Program-made: the position numbers and the translations under genes
Shown: positions 32,346 to 41,254 of the stretch, piece by piece
Numbering within the stretch: the stretch's first letter is position 1
Layout: every line of letters begins with the position of its first letter
DNA from: Hydractinia symbiolongicarpus
Lineage: Eukaryota; Cnidaria; Hydrozoa; Anthoathecata; Hydractiniidae
Length of the DNA: 64,000 bases
Assembly: GCF_029227915.1 (NCBI RefSeq)
Contig: NC_079886.1
Coordinates: forward strand, 13,449,001 to 13,513,000
Direction of reading: 5' to 3'
The notes under the pieces: generated by a model
Databases searched by the model: none
What the model was told of the DNA's origin: nothing
What the model saw: only the letters and a program-made list of their open reading frames with translations

Positions 32346-33657
32346 CTATCTCACGTATACCATGGCAAGCCCGGCAGCTCCCGCGATGGCCATATACAGA
32401 TGTTTTGCCGCGTATGTAACTATGGTTGACGCTACCCTCAGAAAGAAGGAGACCACTGTACCGATAATTCCAGGTAAGGCAGCACCTGCCTTGCCTGCTA
32501 GATATTTAAGGAAGTTCCCGAGCCTCTCAAATTGTTTCTGCACAAACCCTTTTTCACTACCACCTGAGACACATTCAGCACCTGCCGCGGCACCTCCCCC
32601 TCCTGTAACAGAGAGTACAATAGTGCTTATCAACAGCCCAATAGCAGAGACTATACTAGCTATGGTTATCCCCTGTTCGCGGAAGAGTATCCGGAGCTTC
32701 TCCAGCAGAGTTGTGTTATCTCCAGCGATTTTTAATAGCGTATCATTGATGTGCCTCAGCTGGGGGTATATGTCAGTGGATAGTATGCCATGCGCTTCCC
32801 CTATGGCCTTCTTATTATCGTTCAGATCCTTAATCTCTTTCCTGGCCTTTTCTATTTCCTTCTCAAGATTAGCTTGTTGTCCTTTGTCCGCCCCAACCTT
32901 CTGCTTCTCAAGTTTTTTCACCCTGCCCTCTGCCTTGTTAATCTCGTTGTCATATAGGATCATCTTATTTTTCAGGCTTTTCAAGTTACCCCTTAACGTC
33001 TGAAGCTCGAGGTCAAGTCCCCTTCTTTCATGTGGGGTGATGCCACCTTCATCAGGCCCGACAAACGAAGTGCCTTATATAAGGCTCTCTGTGACATCTA
33101 CAAATTCATCGATCTCCTCCAACGATTCCATTCCATCTCAATATGTTCGGCCTCCTCCTCTATTTTATTATACCTTTTCAGGAGGTTCTAGCCCCTAAAC
33201 TTACCACCTTTGTTGGGTGTAACATAGTCGACAAAACCAAGGGCTTGCAGGCGATTACTAACCAGGAGCGTTTGTATCTGACCAACAGTTTTTAGGATAC
33301 CATCTTGATTTGTAACCACTATTTCCTTGAAGGTTTTCTTACCCTTCACTATCTCCTTAACAGTTAGTTGATTCCCCTTGTCTTCCCTGAGCATATCATA
33401 TTAGTTCGCATTACGCTGTAACCCCAATTTTTCCGTAAGACGATCGTAAAGGCCATCGATCTTTGATTTTAGTAACTTTTGCCTTTGCCCCGTCCGCGTA
33501 TCCCCCTGCTGTTGTTCTGTTGAAAGCCCCGATGTTCCGGGGAGTTTAGGCATTCCGGGGAGTTTTAATGTAGTATCATCGGGCTTATCTGGCTTCCATC
33601 CTTCTCCTCATCATCATCAATATCAATGTCAGGTACAAATACTGGATTGGTTGGCAT
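32346..33657 (-). pseudogene. coiled-coil membrane protein, divergent from capsid gene
   Basis: ATG 33657 (MPTNPVFVPDIDID). The N-terminal acidic region is disrupted by stops; the 33394-33188 piece carries TVGQIQTLLVSNRLQALGF; a further break leads to the 32984-32346 piece. There a long Lys/Glu coiled coil (about residues 1-60) precedes ILFREQGITIASIVSAIG, a Gly/Ala-rich linker, GKAGAALPGIIGTVVSFFL and a terminal hydrophobic helix. P3 has the first half (54203-54837). The gene is divergent from the major capsid gene in both copies. A membrane-spanning, coiled-coil protein here suggests a virion membrane or tail-fibre-like component. Confidence 0.55.
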
Positions 33658-33689
33658 TCTTTTATTTAAGATTTCCCTATATAATAAAT
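33658..33689. promoter_or_regulatory. 32-bp divergent promoter region
   Basis: The only DNA between the start codons of the coiled-coil gene (-) and the major capsid gene (+). It carries CTATATAATAAAT toward the capsid gene and TTAAATAAAAG on the other strand. The same gap in P3 (54838-54870) has a similar layout. Confidence 0.5.
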
Positions 33690-34964
33690 ATGAGTGCATT
33701 TGGAACGACGCTATACCCCTATGCAGAGATGAAGTAACTCTTTGGTATTAAGGGCCGAAAACAAAGGTTTCAAATAAGTCACATACTTTCAACAATCAAC
33801 CAGAACGAGGACCTGCGTGTGGATATGCCTAATATGTCCGGGAATGATGTCATCTTTTCGGGGTCCATCAAACTCTTATTTGACCTGACGCTGCCGGGAA
33901 CCAGTAAAAAGCGTACCATTGTCAGTAATATTGGTAAAAGCCTGGTACGAAGCCTACGTATACCTTGAACGGCAACGAGATACAGATCATATCGGATTAC
34001 AATATCCTAGCCGTATATAGGGACTTGTGGCTGCCAAAATTTGATAGGAACAACAACCTTGTTTTAGAGGGCATTAACCCCAACGACGGGACCAACAGGG
34101 CCTTACAGGTCACTGAGAGCAATTACGTAGGTACCGATGAAGAAAAGGCGATTGTTGCGGCGTATGGCAACAGTTTCTGCATTCCATTAGGAAAAATGTT
34201 TGAACTGACGAGGGACCTACCCTTTTATGCAGCGGCCTGTACGAAAGATTGCAATTCGTAATACATTTCGCGGCTTATTGTGACGTCATCAAAGATGCCG
34301 GGACAGCGGCCTCGGGGTCTACCGCAGCCAAGGCGGCTGATGCCACCTATGGTATAAACAACATTAGGCTTGAATTTGACAAGATTAGCCAGGAAAGTCT
34401 CGCGAGCGCTATGATGTCGAGGTATGCAAGATTGGCCCTGTCATACGAACACATACTCCGTAGCAAAGTTATCACTATGAAAAAAGAAGATACCTCATAT
34501 AACCTCCAAATTGACACCCCTCGAAGTCGTTTAAGGGTGTGTTGCTACTCTTCATAGATCCCGGGAAAGTGAAAGCTTACGCCGGCGTTAACGAGGTCTT
34601 CTATAACCCCAAAATTGAGAAGGTTAGCGTCACTGTCGAGGGAGAGCCCATCGGATTGCACTCTCATGCCATGTTGCCCAAGGATCACCTTGAGCAGATT
34701 GTGAACCTCTTTGGTAGCCATGACTCCAGCGTAACCATCGGACATTTTTTCAATGAAAGGTATGCTCTGTTTGTAGATTTTCGGGCGTCTCTTGATCACC
34801 ACCTACATGGTAGCGGAAGGCCTCTACAACGTATAAGTGATGGGATTACTTTATATATCACAAAGAAAGCAGACGGAACCGGAGATTTCATGGCTTACAT
34901 CTACCTCTTACAGGAAGCGCAGCTGAATATCCTGGACGGTAGATTCCATTCTATGGAATATTAG
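33690..34964 (+). pseudogene. Polinton major capsid protein, double jelly-roll type
   Basis: This is the shell-forming protein of the Polinton virion. ATG 33690 (MSAFGTTLYPYAEMK, then a stop). Conserved blocks in order: STINQNEDLRVD, GSIKLLFDLTLPG, SNIGKSLVRSL (then a frame change near 33965), YRDLWLPK, PLGKMFELTRDLPF, a second break near 34250, YEHILRSKV, GVLLLF-type strand region around 34535, AYAGVNEVFYNPKIEKVSV, HGSGRPLQ and the terminal LNILDGRFHS. P3 (54871-56140) has a similar sequence with different breaks. The assignment rests on gene position and on resemblance to cnidarian Polinton capsid proteins. Confidence 0.7.
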
Positions 34965-35008
34965 TGACCATAATTTATATTTGTCCTCAGAGGCAAATAC
35001 AAATCAAT

Positions 35009-35577
35009 ATGGAAGAAAACAAGAGATGCCCAAATTGTAAAAAAGTGTTGGCCTTGGATGCATTTAGGGTGATGAAAAATGGCCAAGCTACAAAGGTAGT
35101 CAGATTTGTCCCCATGAGAGACAGAGGGCTTGCTGCATAGACTGTAAGGGCAGTAAGATTTGCAAACATCTAAGGATGAGGGCCTAGTGCAAGAAGTGCA
35201 AGGGCAGCCAAATCTGCCAGCATGAAAAAAGGAAAGCCCAGTGCAAGGAGTGCAGGGGCAACCAGATATGCGAACATGAGAAATTGAGGCATCGCTGCAA
35301 GGAATGCAAAAAGAGCAAACACTTGGAGGGAACCAGATGCTGCCCAAATTGCAAAAACAGTCTTTTACCAGATGCATTCAGGGTGGTGAAAAATGGTCAA
35401 ACATGGGACAATTATGGTAAGGGGTGGCATTTCGATCACAAAATCCCGTTCAGGTATAAGGAAAATGGCAATGCCCCATCGCTTGATGAGGTAGGTAGGA
35501 GATTGCACTACACCAATACCCAACCTATGTGGGCAAGCGAAAATATAGCCAAGGGTAACCGATATGTCTCAGAATAA
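35009..35577 (+). pseudogene. Cys-repeat protein with C-terminal HNH nuclease
   Basis: The leader CPNCKKVLALDAF is followed by several CKECxGxxICxH repeats spread over changing frames (35100-35330), then a second CPNCKNSLLPDAF. The HNH-type end reads GWHFDHKIPF and LHYTNTQPMWASENIAKGN, with the His-Asp-His metal centre and the Asn of the fold. Such CKEC-repeat plus HNH proteins occur in large DNA viruses. In P1 only a short zinc-ribbon version remains and in P3 the gene is missing. A frame change and a TAG near 35188 break it, but the HNH exon (35284-35577) is open. Confidence 0.65.
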
Positions 35578-35583
35578 AGAGAC

Positions 35584-35982
35584 ATGGCTACTATTGCCGT
35601 CATTATCGCGCGCGCCGCAATGAACGCCCTAGCATTCAGCGGAACGAACTTCCTATTTTCGAAGCTCTCGGGACATGGCGAAGCGGAACGGAAAAAGCAT
35701 GACCAAGCCATTGAAAAGCTTAATACAGCTCAGGCGGAATGGATACGTAAAAGGCAGGCCACACTCGATTGGTTCGGCGAAGAACGAGAGAAACAAATAA
35801 AGGCAGGTAAGAGCCTTCGTGAACTCGATGATACTATGTATCATTATTATATTGCCTCGGAGAAGGATGCACCGCAATTGAAAGATTTCTACACCCCTTC
35901 AAAAACCCAACAAGATGGGGAATTGGCATTCGTTGTTCGCTCCTTATCCCTACTAGGGTTCATAGCATATAAGTATATGTAA
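35584..35982 (+). CDS. Polinton small coiled-coil membrane protein (intact)
   Basis: A 132-residue open frame: N-terminal hydrophobic stretch (AVIIARAAMNALAFSG), KLSGHGEAERKKHDQA, Gln/Glu/Arg helix (about residues 40-80), YYIASEKDAP, LKDFYTPSKTQQDGE, then a C-terminal hydrophobic segment (LLGFIAYKYM). It is the intact form of the P1 and P3 genes and always sits just before the integrase. A hairpin-like membrane topology is plausible; it may be a minor virion protein. Confidence 0.6.
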   Translation: MATIAVIIARAAMNALAFSGTNFLFSKLSGHGEAERKKHDQAIEKLNTAQAEWIRKRQATLDWFGEEREKQIKAGKSLRELDDTMYHYYIASEKDAPQLKDFYTPSKTQQDGELAFVVRSLSLLGFIAYKYM

Positions 35983-36006
35983 GAACGTTTTTGACATATA
36001 ATAAAC

Positions 36007-37013
36007 ATGTCAAAAGCATCACATATCTTTACAGAGGAAGAAGCAGAAAAATTAGGCCAAATTTCTATACCCCGGAACATCTCTGGTTCGGCCGCAGAGC
36101 CGTCAAATTATTCGCAAAGGAGAGTGGCCTCTCCAAAAAACTAGTAACTCATTGGTTGAGTAGGCAACTGTTATGGCTACGGCATATCAAGGGTCCAAAA
36201 CGTATAGACTACCCTCATTTTACCATCATAACACCAAATGAGATGCATTAGTTTGATCTATTGTACATGCCTCACGATCGTTTGTACGGTAGTACATATA
36301 AATACATCCTGACAGGCGGTTACGTTGCCTCACGTTACAAAGTAGCAAGGCCGTTGCGAACGAAGAGAGCCAGCGAGGTCGCTGACATGATCAAAGATAT
36401 CTACAAGGCAGGACCCTTAGACTACCCTAAAACCTTCCAGTGTGATAACGGTTCTGAATTCAAGTCAATTGTAACGAAACTACTGGAGGATAAGGGTGTT
36501 GAAATTAAGAGGGCCACCACTAAGTACCACCATACATTCACGGCCTTCGTCGAATCGTACAATAAGGTACTTGCAGAAAGACTATTTAAACCCCAGGATG
36601 CGCGGGAGCTAGTCTCCGGGGAGACTAGTACCATTTGGGTGAAACACCTATATACTATCGTAAAAAGTCTCAACAATACCAAGACTGCCATGATCGGCAT
36701 GAAACCTAACAAGGCTATCAAACTTGATGAGATACCACTCGCAAAAACCGAGGAATATCCCGAAGAGAAGCCTCTACCCGAGGATGGCTTCTACCTCTAT
36801 CTTCTACAGCCAGGAGAGGAGCACGCTGATCAAAAGAGACGCGCAACTGATGCTTTCTGGAGCAAACATACTTACAGGTTGGACCGTATAGTAGCAGGTA
36901 GTCGTGTTTTACACTACCTAAAGGATGGTCCTGATCGCAGCTTCGTGTCAGAAGAACTCATGCAGGTACCAGAGGATGTTCAGGTACCGCCGGAAGTTAT
37001 CAAAAAATGGTAA
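36007..37013 (+). pseudogene. Polinton rve-type integrase
   Basis: ATG 36007 follows TATAATAAA. A frame change near 36055 and a TAG at 36249-36251 break it; otherwise it is the fullest copy. It has HWLSRQLLWLRHIKGPKRI, FDLLYMPHDRLYG (first Asp), QCDNGSEFKS (second Asp), HHTFTAFVESYNK (Glu), RRATDAFWSKHTYRLDRIV and a C-terminal tail PEDVQVPPEVIKKW missing in P1 and P3. The usually conserved Asp in LTGIDVASRY is Tyr here (LTGGYVASRY). It converges with the minus-strand genes that follow. Confidence 0.85.
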
Positions 37014-37032
37014 TATGCTTTCACGAGTTCCT

Positions 37033-37610
37033 CTAGGTCATCCAAATCTTTTCGTCAACCTCATTCTCATCCTCGTCATCATCATCATCTTCATTCGGAT
37101 CTCGCAGATAATCCAAAGGATGTAGGGTATAGAACGGGTATCCATAGACGATACCTTTGATGACATTGGGTTCATTTTCCAAATCAATACCAATTAGACG
37201 TCTATCCAGTATCGGAAAGTTAAGTATATTGCCTATTGTTGATATATCAGCCAAATCTGATGCTTCATTTCCTTATCCTTAATGACCTGGTAACAGAGTG
37301 CACCATAGTTGTTCTCCTTAGCCGCAACGATATAGAGCCCTAGGCGTTCGGCATCACTCTCTAAATCTTCGTCAATCTCACTTCTTACAAATGTACCCCA
37401 TGCTTTTTCGCCCGACGCTACCCTGTTTAAAAGCTCCTCGTCGGTTTTATATTCAAACCTCTCGTAGTATACCCCATCTCGATATTTAAAATTTTCCAGG
37501 CAGGTAGGGCAATATCCGGTCACTGACCCTACCTTGATACAGCATTGTAGCACAGGTGCCTGAATATCGTAGTTGATTGTAAATTGATTTTGTTTTATGT
37601 ATGCTTCCAT
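37033..37610 (-). pseudogene. unknown Polinton protein with acidic tail
   Basis: Starts MEAYIKQNQFTINYD; has CCIKVGSVTGYCPTCLENF (a Cys4 knuckle), EELLNRVASGEKAWGTFV, and GALCYQVIKDKEMKHQ. A frame change near 37255 leads to ADISTIGNILNFPILDRR and a tail of Asp/Glu repeats. It lies between integrase and packaging ATPase, where many Polintons carry a protease, but I see no Cys-His-Asp arrangement that would support that. Function unknown. Confidence 0.45.
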
Positions 37611-37701
37611 ATTGTTGATATATCAGTATCTTTTAACATACAGCTGAGAGGATCAAAAATGATAACTTTAATACCGCAAGGGTATTAAAATTAGCGTCTG
37701 C

Positions 37702-38472
37702 TTAGTCGTCTAGTGCCGGAACACCCAAATCATATAGCTCATCCCTAGTAAGATCGATAAGCCTGAAATGGTTCCTGAAACGTTCCACATGTTCCTCCTC
37801 TTCAAACCGATTAAAGGCTTGTATACCGTTGGGGTTGTCGATGACGACAATCTCCTCCGCGCCTGGGTAATTGTCACTGAACCACAATCTCTTCCTGCTA
37901 ATATTACGCCTCTGAACACGCGTGCAGTAATAGGGAAGATGATGGTATTCGTCGTCATCCTGTGCAAGAGGAAACCAGAGGGACAAGGTCTTCTTTTGCC
38001 TCCTCAAATTTTTGGGGAGAGCTGTATATGACTGCGTGAGTAGCCACAAGCTGTGCTTTCTGTGCCTACCACTGATAGCCAATTCAAGCAGGGATTGTCG
38101 ACGTTTATCGAAATCCTCGTTCGATATACAATCATCGACTATGAAGAGACTTTCCTCACCTGCCAGTAATGAGGACAATTTCTAAATCCATTCAAACAGC
38201 TCATTTCCGGGGTCTATCAGAAATATATAGGGGTCTTTCCAAAGTGAGGCCCTTTCGAGGTAGGTGCTGTTTCACCGTATAGTTGGACAAAAATGACTGT
38301 TGTGATAGTGCTTTTCATATTTCTGCTCGAGGAGGTTCAGTACACGTAGTTTTTTCCCACAGCTTGTCGGGCCTGTGAAAATTGCTGTATGCGGATCTCC
38401 TACGACATCCAGCATTTTTATTTCAATAGTTGCTCCACTTTCTATCATGAATTTTAGGGCATACCCCGGCAC
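37702..38472 (-). pseudogene. Polinton packaging ATPase (FtsK/HerA type)
   Basis: Motor that would pump DNA into the capsid. Walker A is FTGPTSCGKK (38400-38370 region), followed after a frame change by WKDPYIFLIDPGNELFEW and an in-frame TAG. The second piece reads LLAGEESLFIVDDC (Walker B), SGRHRKHSLWLLTQSYTALPKNLR (the arginine-rich sensor-like motif, as SGRHRKHSLWLL and TQSYTALP) and an acidic tail. This order and spacing is typical of the Polinton/NCLDV A32-like packaging ATPase. It has one shift and one stop. Confidence 0.82.
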
Positions 38473-38579
38473 ATGTAGAGCAAATCAATACACCCCATAA
38501 TTATTTACCAAGGACCCTAGACAGGCAGGGCAGAACTTAGTATTTCGGGCCTTGTATTCGAGGGGTAGCGGAGTATATG

Positions 38580-38894
38580 TTAATTTACCCTAACTAGTAG
38601 TTCATTCTCCGGGCTATCCCCAATGAGTTTGGTATATTGACTTATAATCCCGTATGTGAGTAGGTCATACAGGATGAGGTAATTCTCATTCTGTTCAAGC
38701 CCTCGAATTTCCACGTCAATAGCAATGGTATCCAACTTGTGTTCAACGTCTTCAATATCTCTATTTGCTACAGCCCGCCTTTTTTTGGCTTTATCAAGGC
38801 AGTCTATACAGGTTTTGGTTCGACCATTGCCCCTAATTTTAAACCTATGCGGTGGTAATATCTCTTTGCACGTTCTACAACATAACACGCCCAT
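38580..38894 (-). CDS. Polinton zinc-ribbon protein
   Basis: An intact 104-residue frame, MGVLCCRTCKEILPPHRF, then KTCIDCLDKAKKRR (four Cys, treble-clef-like), followed by an acidic helical part (IEDVEHKLDTIAIDVEI) and ENYLILYDLL. The CxxC-KTC-x-x-CLD pattern is shared with the P1 zinc-ribbon protein. It lies next to the packaging ATPase on the same strand. Confidence 0.55.
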   Translation of the reverse strand: MGVLCCRTCKEILPPHRFKIRGNGRTKTCIDCLDKAKKRRAVANRDIEDVEHKLDTIAIDVEIRGLEQNENYLILYDLLTYGIISQYTKLIGDSPENELLVRVN

Positions 38895-38947
38895 TTACTA
38901 TGGCGTCTTGAGCACTTGACTCCTTCCATAACTGATGTTTGTCCACT

Positions 38948-39129
38948 CTATTTAGGCTTCGGCACTATACTAGCCGGCAACCATCCTTTGGATACGGCCA
39001 TTTCACGACTTGCTCTCCCTGCTGCAAAATAGGAAACCATCTTGAGGACATCTTCAGTGTCCATTTTTGTGGATGGGCTTGAAATACCCAAAAATTTCTT
39101 ACCTGCCATAGCACAGATATTCCCACGGG
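38948..39129 (-). pseudogene. GKKFLGI-family protein, 5' truncated
   Basis: Contains [28 protein letters not shown] and the terminal [10 protein letters not shown]. The N-terminal third is cut off at about 39130 by a dispersed-repeat insertion. Close relative of 58113-58355 and 23073-23319. Confidence 0.6.
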
Positions 39130-39164
39130 CCTTATCGATCTTCTATATAATAACTAGTCGATAA
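39128..39164. repeat. head-to-head repeat junction
   Basis: CACGGGCCTTATCGA (39134 on) and TCGATAAGGCCCGTG (from about 39152) are inverted around a short AT-rich spacer: a stub of one dispersed-repeat copy facing a full one. Confidence 0.7.
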
Positions 39165-39730
39165 GGCCCGTGGAAAAATCCACTTAGGCAGGATAACAGA
39201 GAAAAACAACCTACATTTAAATTTTGCTGACGTCAGCAGAGACCTGTCAGAACAAAATTTTTTTTTTCAGAAATGTGTATGCCTGTTGCCTTCATCGTAT
39301 AGATCTTGAAACGCTGATCAAGAAAATGTATAGGATCGTGTACTTTTGACAAACGAATGCAGAGATATTAGGGTTAAAAAGTTTTTTGATGACGTCATTA
39401 ACCCGTCCCTTCCGAAACGGATTCGGTGACCCAGGTTTGGAAAACTTACCCAAATTGGTCCCAGGTAGTCCCTAGTTACCCACGCAGAAGATGACGTCAG
39501 TTATTCCCACCCGTTTCCAAGTTATTTAGTCATTTAGCCTTAAAGTTAAAAGTCCAATGCAAAGGCTTCACTAATCTTTCACTAATATACTTTCCTTTGA
39601 CGTCAATATTGCTCTAACGTCAAAGTTTGCTAATTTACAGAACAAATTTATAGGTGATGTTTTATAGACTTTATCAAAGAAATTTTATCCACTTTGCAAA
39701 AGTCACAGACAGAACTGGCGTATTATTATA
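39149..39730 (+). repeat. dispersed repeat, copy 1 (about 0.6 kb)
   Basis: Begins TAGTCGATAAGGCCCGTGG, contains a CTGACGTCAG palindrome and several TGACGTCA sites, and ends CAAAAGTCACAGACAGAA then TATTATTATA. A second, truncated unit starts at 39733 in the same orientation (to about 39780), and a full relative lies at 45887-46350. It has no coding capacity; the AT-rich tail suggests a SINE- or MITE-like repeat. Confidence 0.75.
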
Positions 39731-39944
39731 TAGACTAGTCGATAAGGCCCGTGGAAAAATCCACTTAGGCAAAAGGCTATTAAAAAAATAAGTTGCTTTA
39801 GATGTTTTTTGCTGACGTAAGAAATGCATATAGAAAAAAAATGTTCTTAAAATCTTACACAAAATGTCAAATGTCAAATCTTACACAAAAAAGAACAGCT
39901 TGCAAGGTGCAAAATCTAGTTGATAAAAAGTTACAACAACGACA

Positions 39945-40012
39945 CTCACAACATCGACACTCACAACACCAATACTCACAAAACCGACAGTAAGAACACC
40001 AACAGTCACAAC
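39945..40012. repeat. 15-bp minisatellite
   Basis: About five units near CAACACCGACACTCA with substitutions. Confidence 0.65.
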
Positions 40013-40019
40013 AAGGATA

Positions 40020-40855
40020 ATAACAATGTCAGAAATAACAATGTCAGAAATAACGCATCTCAAATATGTACATCTTATAAGTGATTAAGTTGAAAACCCT
40101 CAGTATTTTATTCTGAAATGTCAAAAAGTTGGCCTGCAAGAGTTAGCACAAATCAACAAAAATAAGTTCTTTACACATTTTAAATATTGTCTTTCCCTTA
40201 AAAGCTTATACAAAAATATGAAAAAGCCATAGTTTAGAAAACATTAAACGTAAATCTACAAAAATCAGTCATTTCAGTTGCATACCATTCTCTCCCACAA
40301 AAATTTACACACAATGTAAAAATCAACCAGTTAAGAACACAAAAATTTTTCTTTTTTAGTATGATGATCCGTACTGCCCTTTACCAACAATTCTGAACCT
40401 AAATGTCAAAAAATCAATAAGCAAAGAATAAACTTGAATTAAAAAAGATCATTATTTTGGAAACATTGTATACGGTTCGTAAACAAAAGTTTACACAAAA
40501 TGTAAAACAGATTGGTTTTTGAGAAACACATCTAAATCAACAAAAATAATTTCATTCAGCATGTCGTATATTGCATCAATCTTCCATCTTAGAAAAATCA
40601 GTCATTTCAGTGCATACAGTCATCGCCCATTAGATTACAAAATCAGAAACAAAACAATAATAAATAACTAACACACACACTTTAAATTCTATAAAATTCA
40701 TTCCACTTGTCATATTGCATGTGGTAAAGTGCACAGGTAATGTGAAAAAAATTATAGATGAATCCAGCGTGACGTGATTTGTTTACTTTTTAGCGGTAAG
40801 CTCCTTGGCTCTGGCTTTTGGGTGTCAGGAAAAAAGATGCTAGGATTTAGTAAAG
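40020..40855. other. no gene recognised
   Basis: AT-rich DNA with several TTTACACAAAATGTAAA-like short palindromes; nothing coding. Confidence 0.4.
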
Positions 40856-40857
40856 AA

Positions 40858-41105
40858 AGGTCTTTTACTGTGGATTTCTTCTAACGGGGACATCGTTGGG
40901 GTTATAAACTATTATCGAGTGTAGGTTGATGCCTTGTTTTATTTGAATTCATTAAAAGTCATAAGAATGCCTTCGTTTGTTTGAAGAAATGAATTGAAAA
41001 TTACTTTGCTTCACCTAGCACCCCAATCTTTTTCCCTGCCACGCAAATGGCAAAGCTGAAAGAGCTTACCACTGAAAATGTAAACAACGGAATTTAGAGA
41101 GTTAT
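40858..41105. repeat. inverted-repeat element, left arm outer part
   Basis: Matches the reverse complement of about 47200-47428 (shared phrases ACTGTGGATTTCTTC, GTTATAAACTATTATCGAGTG, CACTGAAAATGTAAACAACGG). The match stops just after GGAATT, where the gag-pol-bearing segment starts. Confidence 0.75.
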
Positions 41106-41254
41106 ATATATTTAGTAGGTGTAACATGTATTATATTTCCTTTCTTGTATTCTAGATCAAACATTACAAATATCTATATATACTAAGTAAATGGTGAACG
41201 TGCCTATCTATGTTTGATCTTTATTGAATTGATATCGCTTGGTTGTTCAACAGG

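Larger units (their letters stand above)
25002..39130 (+). mobile_element. Polinton/Maverick-type element, copy P2
   Basis: The left end is placed at AGGGGGTCATGATATACC, immediately after the broken P1 integrase; Polinton ends begin with AG. Gene order: repeat protein, FCS-type zinc finger, membrane peptide, Cys-rich peptide, unknown (all +), two minus genes, two plus genes, coiled-coil/membrane gene (-), major capsid (+), HNH (+), small protein (+), integrase (+), then unknown, packaging ATPase, zinc ribbon and GKKFLGI protein (-). The right side is cut at about 39130 by a dispersed repeat, so protein A and PolB are missing. A copia element interrupts it at 29328-32267. Confidence 0.75.

Noticed and set aside
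32362-33003. 213-codon plus-strand open frame
   Set aside because: Antisense shadow of the coiled-coil membrane gene, whose minus-strand reading has clear heptads and a P3 counterpart.
37033-37610. Adenain-type maturation protease
   Set aside because: Right position for a Polinton protease, but no credible His-Asp/Glu-Cys arrangement; left as unknown.
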